This document shows positions 42,673 through 54,500 of a stretch of DNA of 64,000 bases, one piece after another (position 1 is the first letter of the stretch; every line of letters starts with the position of its first letter). The position numbers were made by a program, and so were the translations under genes. The stretch is from Parelaphostrongylus tenuis (lineage: Eukaryota > Nematoda > Chromadorea > Rhabditida > Metastrongylidae): assembly GCA_019055375.1 (NCBI GenBank), contig JAHQIW010000834.1, forward strand, positions 56,759 through 120,758, written 5' to 3'. Under the pieces are notes generated by a model that worked only from the letters and a program-made list of their open reading frames with translations, was not told where the DNA came from and did not search any database.

Positions 42673-43934
42673 TTAGGTGTCCAACTATGTTTCCGAACTT
42701 GATCCAAAAATCCAAGTTTATTTTTCCAACTAATCGAAAGTATTAAATAACATTAATAGAAGTATTCTCCGTCTGCCTGAATGCAATTCTGCCAGGACTC
42801 CGGCAACAAATCAATTACGCGCTCATGAAACTTCAATTATTCTTCGGTGCAAACCAACCAGTCAATTCTCGAGCAAATGAATGATATCTCCAAACTTCTT
42901 CTCGCCCAACCAGTGCTCCAATGATCTGAAGAGATGGAAATCGGACGGAGACAGATCTGACGAATACGGCGGATGATCGAAATGCTCCCCCTAGATCGGT
43001 AAACTTCTTTCTTGTCTTCTTGGCAACTGTGGCTATGCATTGTCTTGAAGCAAAATGACTTAGCGAAGCGGTGACGTGGAATTGCTTGATTGCAACTGTC
43101 CAGTTGCTGACAATATCGCTCGCGCTGATAGTCTGACCGGCTTGCAACAAGTCCAATGAATCGACCCACTTCGGTCCCAGAAAATGATCAACATTGCTTT
43201 TGGCGCAAATCGATTTGGTTGGTGCTCTTTGTTGACGTGGTGGCAACCACTGACTTGGACGACGGTGGCTCTTGAAGAAGATCCAGTTCTCATCAGTGGT
43301 GACAATTCTGTTCCAAAACGAAGAGCGGCGATGACGACGAAGATGAGCTTGCGTAATTTGCTTTCTCTTATTCTTTTGAGCTTCTGTGAGATCGTGCGAG
43401 ATCCAATTACCCTTGCACCATTTCTTGTCCACATCTTTCAAAATCTTTCTGATCTGCTCGTCTGAACATCGATAATCATCGGCCAAAACACTGGTTGACA
43501 AAGTCGGATCTTCTTTAATCGTTTTAATGATTGCTTCCCGATCAATTTCACGCGGTCTTCTGGATCTTGGTTGATCAGCGAAATCAGTATCTAAATTGCG
43601 AAACTTTGTAAACCATTCATACGCCGTAGTTCTAACCCACAACTCGATAACCTTTTGCACGATTGATGATGTCAAATACGGTTTGAAAATTGTGCCCCAT
43701 TCAAAACTAGTGAAGCAGTAACTTACGAATGACTTCCCGTGATGGCTCCATTGATGGAGAAGTATGTGCAAAAATAAATATCAAACGCGAAATTCATTTG
43801 TTTCCGGGCGTTGGCAGAATTGCATCCAGGCAGACGGATATACTTCAAATAATGTTATTTGATACTTTAGGTTATTTGGAAGAATAAACTTTTGACTTTT
43901 TGGATTAAGTTCGGAAAACTAGTTGGAGACCTAA
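42673..43934 (-). mobile_element. mariner element with both ends and TA duplication
   Basis: A 1262-bp element flanked by TA (42671-42672 and 43935-43936). The terminal inverted repeats start ttaggtgtccaacta on the left and end tagttggagacctaa on the right. They extend, with mismatches, through more than 100 bases to ccgtctgcctg..tgcaattctgcca, unusually long for mariner. Length and structure are typical of a near full-length autonomous copy, but the transposase is broken. Confidence 0.85.
42790..43771 (-). pseudogene. mariner transposase pseudogene
   Basis: The minus-strand reading from 43771 holds the N-terminal HTH pair (WFTKFRNLDTDF linker; STSVLADDYRCSDEQ) and the catalytic block TTDENWIFFKSHRRPSQW with the first Asp. 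The second Asp (LLQDNA) and the third-Asp region (SSDLSPSDFHLF) exist only in other frames, with a stop after LLQDNA. So at least two frameshifts and further stops inactivate a DD34D enzyme. The C-terminal RVIDLLPESWQNCIQ block overlaps the left terminal repeat, as in other mariners. The overlapping ORFs 42837, 43060 and 43184 are fragments or shadows. Confidence 0.85.
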
Positions 43935-43939
43935 TAGAT

Positions 43940-44840
43940 TCGTAGTGATTCAAAAAGCCAAGGATTCGGAATTTAGAAATCTGTTTGGAAGAAATCTTGT
44001 AGTAGTGTTGACAGAAATAAGTTTAAGAGGCTAATTTTGGCGTTGATGAAGAAAGTACTGATATTGTAGGTGATGCGATATCGTCACAAACTCTACTAAA
44101 TTCATGCTTACCACAGCCTGCGCTCCTATGCAGCAAAAAACTCCTTAGTTGAGTCCTTTGTTATTTGAGGAATACGTACTTTTTACCTTTGGATCTTCTG
44201 GCCCTACGATCAGCAGTATTTTTGAAAACTAGATCTAGCAAGAACAACGAAAACCTAGCCAAACATATTAATTTTGTTGAAGCACAGTTGTGACATATTT
44301 GATGGTATCAGATATCAAGCGGAATTTCCTGGAATGTGTACATGCATGGCGACTAAATTTCGGACATCAATTTGCGTGAGGAATTGTTTCTCCAGATCAA
44401 ATTTATTGTCTAACATCATTAGCTGGTTGGAAGCGCTTTATTCATAGCGCAATTTAATGGCACGGCGACTGATCGCGAGAGAAGTGAGATATTCACATAT
44501 TATGATGTGTTCAATAGCACCCTGATCATCCTGGTTCAAAACTAAGCCAAGCCACCCAAATCTCTCTATTTCCTTTTGGGTTGGCAAACTGGTATCATTC
44601 ACGAAAGATTTTCATCAATCCGCAAAGGTAGGAACTAGTCACCAAATGCTTCGGTGGTTGTAACAGAGCTGTTCAAGCATTCCACAGAGAAAGATCTCAA
44701 CAGTATCTAATGATATTCATAAGAGACAAAGTTTCCGAGTGACGATCAGTCTCACCAATCCGACAACTTTGATAGAGAATGCAGATACAAAGAAGAATCG
44801 ATGAAAAAAGAGTTAAATTGGACAATATCGTGTCGTGTAA
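43940..44840. other. Unassigned sequence
   Basis: No exon or repeat was recognised between the two mariner elements. Confidence 0.25.
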
Positions 44841-44842
44841 TA

Positions 44843-45376
44843 GATTGGGGCAAAAATAATTGCGATTTTAGACCGGTCTGAAATCGCAAATTACTTTTGC
44901 AATTTTCTAAAATGGCGGACGACCATAGAATGGTCGACACTGAGTTTTTTTGCAATAACTTTAGTAGCCATAAGAGGATTACCTTCAATGATTGCTAACG
45001 ACTGAATTTTTTTCGGCTTTTTTCATCGTCAAAGCTCTCGTCTCCTGTACGAAATTTTGAAATAACAACTGCACTATACGTTCGTTTACTAGTTCTTGGG
45101 CCAAATGCGTTGTTGATCTTGCGAGTTTGTTTCTGATGGCTTACGGCCCATTTTTAGATCAAATAAGGAAATCGCTGGAACATGCTTTCTGTTTAATATC
45201 ATCCTGAAACAGTTGTGAAATCAAAAGCAAGTGATAAGTCATTAATAACAAAACATAAAATGAAAATTGCGCGTAAAATGGTATTTCATGATAACCACTT
45301 TAGTTGAGAATATATTCAAATATACATTAATTCAAATCTTCATGTTCTGGTACCGCAAACTACTTTTGTGCCAACG
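44843..45376 (-). mobile_element. Internally deleted mariner element
   Basis: The left end ttggggcaaaaataattgcg and the right end (reverse complement ttggcacaaaagtagtttgc) form imperfect terminal repeats around about 530 bases. The minus strand keeps only the N-terminal transposase region, in broken frames: a GDESFDDE linker and the second HTH (KVIAKKLSVDHSMVVRHF). The catalytic domain is deleted. It belongs to a different mariner group from the 42673 element. Confidence 0.65.
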
Positions 45377-45437
45377 TGACAACAAAAATTAATCACTGAG
45401 ACTCAGATATCCATCAATTCCATTTGAGATACTGACT

Positions 45438-45533
45438 TTACCCATTGGATACCCACGGTACATCTTGTATCGCGCCGCGCAGCGTCTTGTCTTGCTCACC
45501 TACAGTGATAGGGTGTCGTGTTCTATTGGCGTA
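45438..45533 (-). CDS. Candidate exon
   Basis: Minus strand: after a pyrimidine-rich acceptor (TTTTCCCAATAGCAG) the frame reads YANRTRHPITVGEQDK, then TLRGAIQDVPWVSNG. It either stops at TAA or splices at AATGG then GTAAAG. The segment is GC-richer than its surroundings, as real exons here tend to be. No family is recognised. Confidence 0.35.
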   Translation of the reverse strand, partial: YANRTRHPITVGEQDKTLRGAIQDVPWVSNG

Positions 45534-45549
45534 CTGCTATTGGGAAAAG

Positions 45550-46590
45550 AGAATTCATTTGATAAATTCAAATTTGAAGGAATGTTTTCACAATTAAATG
45601 GATCATCATTGAAAAGGCTTACATAAATTTTTTTTAGTAGAATAACTTTTATGTGAGAAGCAAAATCCTCATGTTTAACCCGAGAATCACATTATTGCGA
45701 AGAGATAAATTATGGAAAGGACGTTTTCTTCTTGTTATAGTGCGATGAGAGGAAAATAAACTCTTGCTTTTGGAGTAATTAGCACGTTGTTTCAACTTCA
45801 TAGTGAATTACTTTTACTTTTACAATGACACTTCGATTTCAAGAAAATTTATTGCTACTAAAAAATAAATTGCTATTGGAGTGACTTTCATGAACATATC
45901 TCTAGTAAGAAAGCGCCCAATTACTTCAAAATCTTCACTTTTCGATAGTGATTGTGTGAAATGCAGCTGCAAACTGTGAAATAAGCTCGTGCTTCATTCC
46001 CTTTCTTACCGAACAAAGCTTTTTATGAGACACTTGGTAGTGATTCGATAGTTAGAAAATTGAATATTGAAGTACTATGCTTGGTTTTAGTAGATGCCCA
46101 ACCTGTTGTTCGAAACTTTTCAGAGAATTCTTTTTTGCTAGAGTTATATAGTAAGATGTAGATGGTGGATACACTCTATCGTCACGAATAATTAACATAT
46201 AGCCAAGGAAACATAAGGTACTTCTAAGAAGAAAGATGCTCAGGCGTCCTACATAGAAGTTTCTTCGGTAAAATGCTATCTCATATGACCCAAGAATTCG
46301 CATACTTCAATGATATCTTTGAAATAATCATAATTCCCTGACTTTACTGCATATTCCTGTTGGCCATCTGGTAGGAACAAGAGCGCCTTCTCAAAGTTAT
46401 CATCCTTCTGATCGCCTTAGCTACATGATTTTGCCACATTGAACTCCCGAACGTCGAGGGTGTACAGTTCATAGAATTCGATTAGTTTCAAGCACTTGAG
46501 CATAGCGTCGTTTTCAACACCTCCCGTTGTCTTCAAAGAAAAGGAGTAGCAAAATGGGTGACAATATTATTTTGACCACTCTTGTCAAAT
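45550..46590. other. Unassigned sequence
   Basis: No exon or repeat was recognised; the ORF 46052-46303 (minus) lacks motifs. Confidence 0.25.
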
Positions 46591-46600
46591 ACTGCTTTGT

Positions 46601-46846
46601 ATGAATGGAAGAGGATACCCATCGGAAGCAGTTGAGTGGACAAGGAGGTACTCTGACTCTGATGTACTTACTAATGGTCCTCCAAAACTTGTACGTAGTA
46701 CATTAAACTTATTTGGAAAGATGAAATGTGGACGAGGTACACGAAGATCATCTCGAGAGCGTAATGAACAGAAAGAGTTGACCAGATCCCGTAAAATGAC
46801 TGCGTCTAGGCAGTGGCAAAGTAGCAACGGTGAACAATCTTTATAA
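46601..46846 (+). CDS. Candidate first exon or small ORF
   Basis: The plus-strand frame of 81 codons begins MNGRGYPSEAVEWTRRYSDS and becomes strongly basic (RGTRRSSRERNEQKEL, then RSRKMTASRQWQ). A possible donor (AGCAACG then GTGAAC) lies near 46831. Its basic, Arg/Glu-rich character recalls the coiled-coil exon at 48598 on the same strand, but no connecting exon was found and the phases do not match directly. The opposite strand is open too (46585-46827), so this remains tentative. Confidence 0.3.
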   Translation: MNGRGYPSEAVEWTRRYSDSDVLTNGPPKLVRSTLNLFGKMKCGRGTRRSSRERNEQKELTRSRKMTASRQWQSSNGEQSL

Positions 46847-46849
46847 TAA

Positions 46850-48590
46850 AGTGTGAGTGGTTATATAAAAAAGACAATACTCATCGAACAAAAGAGCAAA
46901 GTCTCTTTACAAATTTATGAAGGGCTCAACTTCTAAACTGCAGTATTAATCGAAAATTATTCAGAGATATTGAGTGACTCGGCATGTAATGTGCAGCTTA
47001 TTTTTCGATAAACATTTCATTGTTTGTAATTGTTTTGACATTATTTCTGCTAACAATAGCATTGTTAAAGGCTCTTCTATCATGTTCTATCATTTGCTTT
47101 CCGTAAATCCTAGTGATACAATAAAACCCTGGATTTATCTCATGATACTACAGCATAGTAATGATAGTGCGCTAATTCTGCAGAACGATCGCGCCGATTG
47201 CTGCGCTAAACTTCCAGGTCGAGCCGCTTCTTATCTACGGTGGCACCTTGAAGGTTAAAAGCATTGTACATAGGTAGTCATAGAAAGAAGCAATAGTATT
47301 CTTTGTTATAGAGGTTAGATATTAGTGAACTAACTGTTTGCTCATGAGATGTTGGAAATTTTTGAGAAATTCTTTCTAATATCGTAACTTTTGGGTGTTT
47401 AGATAAAAAGCATCTGACTTCATTAAGTATCGTAGAGACGGCAGCGTGCATATTCGGGCTAAACAATGAGACTTTCTATGGTCACCCAAAGTGTTATTTC
47501 TGTGATTTTCATTCGTTAATACTAACCTTGCTATATTGGCCGTCTCCCAACTCGGATAGGAAGGCTTGACTTGATTGGGGTACGAGATCGAATTAGCTAG
47601 CACGTGTGCATTGCAGCGCATCTCTAACTGGCGCACCAGACGCGCGCTTTTGTCATGAATAAAAAGTTAAGTACTTATTCCTTACTTCTTCTTCATCTTC
47701 TTCTTATTATTGTTGCTATCATATTATTAAATATATAATTATATTTTCTACAAAGCCATACTACTTTCTTCTTCTTTTGAATTCATGGTGCTTTAATTGA
47801 TAGTAATAAAGCTAACTAGAAAAAAGTCATAAAACGAAAAAAACAGTATGCCATGGAGTAGATGAGACCACGTCTGTTTTCGAATTTTTGACGCGCCATC
47901 CACGTAATATTGATGTGAGTGAGGTATGAGTTTCTGTAAGGCTCGTTGAATTTGCTCAGAAATGAAAACTGAGCACACCTGTTCTCGCAAAGGTTCGCTC
48001 AATCCTCATTACAGTTTTCTTGACTGGTGATTTGTCGGTTGAGCAAATTATTCGTTCCAGAAATCTCGCTAATCTTTCTAGAGCGCCTCAAATCGTCCCC
48101 CCTACGGACGAGTCAGCTTTATTGTTTCCAGCACATTAGAGTACTGATTTACTTCTGGGCTTTCAAGAATAAAGGCTGATTTATTTTTCTTTGCTGAAAA
48201 AAGGTGGTCTTTTTTGTCCTGAAAACCCGTGTTAATTATGAATTCCGTCTTACATCACGATTTGACGCGCAGAAAAACACCTCCATTTTCGGCTGATACA
48301 GTAGTAATCATAGTGTAAACCAGAAACTACAATTATTATAATCCGTAGTTATCATACGCTTTGTTTTCTGTCAAAGAGATGGCAATCGCATGGGAAAAAA
48401 AGATTCACGATTCTGTACTCCATGTTGACTGGTGTACTTACAAATTATGATGTAGTCCATGAATTTTGATTGGAAGCAACCAACTTGCTTTATTACTTCT
48501 TCCTGTTCGTAGAACTCATTATGACATCTGAATGTTCTTCTGTAGATACTGTAGATACCGTGTCACTATACGATATGATTTTAGTGGTCG
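46850..48590. other. Unassigned sequence upstream of the coiled-coil gene
   Basis: Contains a TTC/TTA-rich stretch (47690-47770). A short open segment after TTCTGCAG (47183-47250) could be an exon, but its frame does not link to neighbours. 5' exons or the promoter of the gene starting by 48598 may lie here unseen. Confidence 0.25.
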
Positions 48591-48597
48591 ACTACAG

Positions 48598-51500
48598 ACA
48601 GAGGCAAAGAGAATCGAAAGACAACGAGAGCAACAACGACGAAGAGAGTATGAGCAAAGACGCGTCGCTGAAAGACAAGAATTCGAGCGAAGGGCTGAGG
48701 CAGAAAGGAAACGTTTAGAACAGTCACGTCCGTTTGGTGTTCAGTCTATGGCGTCAGATAGGAACGAAATGGAAAGGATAAACGAGTTGAGACGTCGTGA
48801 TGAAGAGATGAGAAGAATCGCCGCCAAAAGACGTGAGGAAGAGCGACGGCGAGAACAAGAACAACGACAGAGAGAGGAAGAACGACGACGAGAGTTTGCG
48901 AGACGTGAAGAGCAACGAATAAGGGAAGAACAAAGAATGCATGGGAAACAGGAATTGAATAAAATATATCCGAAAAGTAGAGAAATGGCAAAAGAAACGA
49001 CAGTGGACAGTGGAGCAGTAGATTCTGCTGGCACTGACGACGACGTTCCCACTCCAAATTTAGACGATTGGGACTACAAGAGTGACGGTGAGCTTCTCAA
49101 CAACGTTTATTCCCTATTTTATTAATTCGGTGGTCAATCCTCTCATACATATCTGGCATCTGCCTCTTCCGATGCTCAACTTAAAATACTTCTTTCATCA
49201 CCGATTAGAGAGCTGACATACACAAATAAGTTTTAGACACTTAATTAACCCATCTTCACACTGTTTTTCTTCACTGTGTAGATCGCAGTATTCCTAGAAT
49301 TCAATCGATTATTGATCTTCTTCTTGAACGTCGTAGAATACTGGTTGAGCGAGTCTCCCTGCAATCTTGTGGATAGCGTGGCTGTGGTGTTTCACAGGAC
49401 CGTTGTTGTTAACTGCTCAAAGAGAGATGGAAGTGGAACTCGGCTCTACACGGGCCGCGACGAGGATCACAAATTACTCGGCCACGACGCCCGTCATATG
49501 AAATTAACTTTTACCAAAAAGTATAGGGATTTTTTACTACCAACTTTATTTCTTCCAAATTGCGCAACATTTGATCCAAGTTGTATATTGATATTCATAT
49601 TGTTTTTCATAAACTATTAGTGCTCATAATGCCAAGGTTAAGAAGAAGTGATCCTTTATATTACTAACACGCTTTCTGTTAGTTGGATAATGTCGACTCC
49701 TACAGGGTAGTTGCCAGAAAGAACAAACAAACTACTATTAAAAGGTGACTCGCATAGCAAACGATTCCGTTTATAAGGAAATGGCCGCATAAGGTTATTC
49801 CCTGAAGAGACGCTCTATCGAAGAAAATTAACTAGAATGACAATGAAGACAGAAGATCCACAGAACGAGGAGGAGCGATAATGAATAGCTGACTCGACTC
49901 ATTGCCTCTAAAGCAGACGAAGACTTCGGAACGTTGAGCGAACAAAACTTATCTTTGAACCTCGTGATATTAGAAATATAGTAAAGCTATTATTGATCGA
50001 TAATGCTGAGGTTGAAAGACGGTCGGTTTTCAAGCTATCATTCCATCACTTTGTTTCATGCGTATCACACATTTCCTGCACGAATTTCAGTACCATCAAA
50101 CGGTTCTCTCTCGCGTTCATGGCTTGAGAGAAGATTTTTCCCCTTCATAAACGTTGTAGAATCCTGGTCAGGCACAACTTGCAATCTCGGGGATAGCCAG
50201 GCTGGGACGTTCCGTAAGGAGTACGTTATTGATTGTCGGCGAATGCAGCGGAGAGTGAAGGGTCGACCCTCGTCGAGCTGCACCGAGCATTACTATCAAT
50301 ACGGCTACTGACACCCATGTATTATACTATACTCAAGAATTCCACTGTTAACAATCTCGTGTCCGTTCAACAAGAAAAACGACAAAATAAGTTTTATGCC
50401 AGATTCAGCCTAAAGTTAGTTCTGGGTACCACATGTGTATCGCAAAGCTTCTCAACCACTGAATACACTTACGTTTACAAGTGTTGTTGTGATATTAATA
50501 TGTACTTGCTCCATACAAAAGTGTTATTCAGAAGATGACACAACACGTGATTATCACCATGGAGACAAACAGATCGGCGATGGAGACGATGACATATATG
50601 GACGTTAGCAAATTTTCTCTATTTTTATTCCGCTATAAACCGCCTGTAATCAGATCTGGAGCACACCGCAAAATCAATGTGATGAAAATCAGTGTAATCA
50701 GGGAATAAGGGCCGAAAATGTCTAAGAACAGCGTAGAAGTATATAGACTACAAGGGTTACAAGTAACAGGCTTCACAACTCGCAGTATAATAACAGGTTG
50801 AAAGTTATACACTAGTTTAAAGGCCCTTTATGAAATTACGGACGTGTTATACAGTTCCATATGTTACATTTTCTATATATGCGCAGAATATGGTCTCGTT
50901 ATTGAACTTTTCGAACCAGATCTCTACTCTACAGTAACTCGGCTAAAGATTGCAAGATTTGAAAGCTAAGACTTTAAGCTACAGCGCATACGTCGCCGGT
51001 TTTCCAGAGCACCATTTTGTAACCGTGTGATCTTCACACAAAACTATGTTTTAAACAAGCATCTTTCTGGCCGGACAGAGCTCTTTCTTTGGACTATTAA
51101 AAATCAATCGATAGCTTAGTCGAATTTGATTCCAACGGTGTGCTTGTATCCTGAAAAGACCGCGTCTTTGAAGCGCAACAAGAGAATAAGTTGAATTCCT
51201 ATCTGCGACAAGGGCCACTTTGGCCAATTCACGTGCAGCTGGCTGAGGCAGCCACGTTTGAAGACCCGGTGACCATCGATTTTTTGGACATATGAATGTG
51301 TAGTGAAGTATCGAGTCAGCAGTTCACGTGGCCGCCTCATGCACTCGAACGTGAATTGGCCACATCGGCCCTTGGTAGCAGATCAGAACTCTATTTATTT
51401 ACCTCCTGCGTTTTCAAAAAACGGTCTTTTCAGGATATGAGCACACCGTTGGAATCAAATTCGATTACGCTGTCGAATGATTGTTAGCCTTCCAAAGAAC

Positions 51501-54500
51501 GAGGTCTTCCGGCGAGAAATATTAGTGTCTGAAGTCAAGAAATCTTCTACAGCAACGTCAGAAAAATTCTTTTTCGAAAACCGGCGATGTGGGGTTATAG
51601 CTTCAAGTCTCAGCATTTGAATAGTTACTAATACTCTTGTGAAAAGTTCCTCTCCAGCAAATGAGATGAATTTTTCATTTGTCCCCTTGATCGAAAAAAA
51701 GTTTTTTTATTCAGTGGCGGTTTTTCTTCATTTTTTAGATTAATTTGGTTTCCAAACGAAACACATATAGTGAGTTCTGTATAAATTTGATGCGTACTCA
51801 AGCGAATTCGAGTCGTCACACATTTTTGTCTGTTAGTGTTGTCGAGTTTCAACTGGATTATGGCAGACAGTATATGCTTCCCAATCAAACAAATATCTGT
51901 TGAAAAGAGGTGGCGTAGACTGAAGCGAAGCAGATCATTTTACTCTCGTCTCGATCACCTACTCCATACTGCTATACTGCTTTTGAAGCTTTTGTTTCCT
52001 TTCGATTGAGGCCTCTGAAAACGGATTGCTAGCAACGCTATTCGCTTTGCATGAAATGGCAGTATTCCTGCTGTGTTGACGTGATGAGCGAAAGGAAATT
52101 AGCATGATCAAACTTCCGAGGCTAATACGTCGTTGAAGGATGTACACTCATTGAAAAATGAAATTCTCGTTAGGAAGTTAGATAATCAAAAGTCTTTTGC
52201 GACCTGCGGGCTTGAAGAGAATGTCAAAGTTTATGTGCGTTGGGAATCATATAGAGAGAATCTTCACCTCAATCTATCGCTTCTTCGTTATAATTATAGA
52301 AAGTTTTGCTATTTTACGAATAGAATTTCTTTAAAACAATGAAGCTTCTCTATAAAGGTCATACCCGTACATCGCTCTAGAATGGAACTGTTTGACTTTC
52401 TCTCTATTTTTGACTTAATTAGAACGAGTTATCCCCTACTGAACATTTTTAACAGATAAGAGCATCCCTTTGTTACTGTTGAAAATGTTGAATTTAGAGG
52501 AGGAAAGATCGTTATAGCGTTTAAATGATTCATCACTTGTTGTTAATTGAATATTCAATAATATTATGGTCTGAATAATCGGATATGCATCACATGTGAA
52601 AATAGCGACTTTCGAATATTTAATTTAATCGTATTGCTGAATATTGCAGTCATCGTCGCAAATACGAATTTTCAATTATGATCCTCTCTATTTGCTGTGT
52701 AGTTCTTTAGTAAAGGCATAGATCTTTACGGAAAGGATGTTTAATTCTAGATTGCTACGAACGGCAATAACTTTTGAATGATTAGTACCACCAAATACTC
52801 TACGCCACCTACTAGTTCGCATCCTTTTATTTGACCGTCTATGTACAACACGAGAGTACTCAATTAATCCTAGCGGATAACTAATCTCCTACAAAGTGTA
52901 CATTACAAATACATTGGCAAAAAGAAAGGTGATCTGTGCACGTATAAAAGAACACGTAGCCATCAAGCTCAAGGATAACCAAATATTTACTTTATTAGGC
53001 TTGTATTTGACAGAAAATTTACGTAGAAGTAATTTTATGACGGAAGGAATTATACAAAGAAGTCATTATCCTCGCACAATTTTAGGTCTCATCGCGTGAG
53101 ATTTTTGAAGCCTTTTGAATAAATTGATATGAATCCGAATATCAATCGCAAAGGGTTTTTTGTCGTCAAACGTGATATACACGGTAATTACAACTTCTAT
53201 TTTGATGTGTGAAGTGCACTGGCAGTCCGTGTGAATTCTTCAAGGAAAGTAATGAGGTGTTTGGCTGACCAAAGTGTGGGCGCTCTTATCTTCCCAAGTT
53301 CTGACCTTGAAGAAGGCAAAACCGCCGGAACGTAAGCTGTGAGGATGTGATTCATTGCAAAAACCTCGTTTTGTTTTTTAAAGAGAAAACTATGAAGTGT
53401 TGATGATCTTCAAAGAATTTTTGTCAAACTCTTTCTTAACTGGCAACAAAACTATATTTTTATTCCGTCAAGCGCTACGATTGAGACTTAACCAATAGAA
53501 TAATTTGCTGTTTGTCACAAGAAGTATACCTTTGAATTACCACGTCTCCAACATCATCATTTTAGCTAAGATTTTCGTGTTCAGATGCAACCACGATAGG
53601 TAGTACCGGAACATCTACAGAGCGCATGGAAACTCAAACACTAAGCGGAATTACCAAGGCTATCGAAATAGCAGCCGATAAAACTGCTATGATACATGGA
53701 ATCGACATGCAAGGGTTGGTCATTTCAATCATTCGAGTGAAAAGACTAAGATATGATAACGAGAGGAAAGAGGAAAACTCGTTATGAGAGCAGCTGTTCG
53801 AGCTCTCCACAGATTTGGCGTTTCTAAAATACGGTGTAGTCTAGAATAGCATGCAGTAGTGTGCTCTTTAACTCTATTCTCACTCCCTAGATTTTGAGAA
53901 ACGTTGCTAGCTGTTTGTTAGGTGGGATTGAGTGAATCAAATCTTGAACCGTTAATTCAGAAATACTTCTCAGATTTATTATGTTGAATATCCCATTGGT
54001 CGTTGATTTCTAGCACTACAGTCGGTCCAGGAGAAGACGACTACTGGGATCATTCGGTTAAGAACGACTATGAGGACATGAACGTTCCAGAAAGAGCCAG
54101 CTCAAATCAGCAAAGTGATGCGGCTCCCGGTAGGTACTTTAGAATTTGTAATCGTTTACGTTAACGGAGAGTGAGATCGAAAGACCTTTAGTAGTGTAGG
54201 GTTTGTCAACTCTAATTAGAACGCCTGGGTGCGCTCAAAAGCTTACATGAACTTCACTTCTAGTCAATTTACACTGTACATCATTCTCGATTAGGTTAAC
54301 AGGAATGATGATAGAGACCTAAAAATAAACAGATTACACCTTTTCCCGCAATTTTTTTCGTTCTGCATCCTGCCTATTCCTTACTGGAATCGATCCCTAT
54401 GCGAATAACCCACCTTTAGAGGTGTGAGGGTCTTTACACATTTCTTACTTTATTGTTGCTATACTAGGCTGGAGAAAAAGTTCTTATCTCTTGCAGAAAA

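Noticed and set aside
43184..43465. Plus ORF of 93 codons
   Set aside because: Antisense shadow of the mariner transposase pseudogene.
48741..49057. Minus-strand ORFs of about 100 codons opposite the coiled-coil exon
   Set aside because: They mirror an Arg/Glu-rich repeat on the plus strand and give Ser/Leu-rich shadows; the plus frame has phase-consistent exons downstream.
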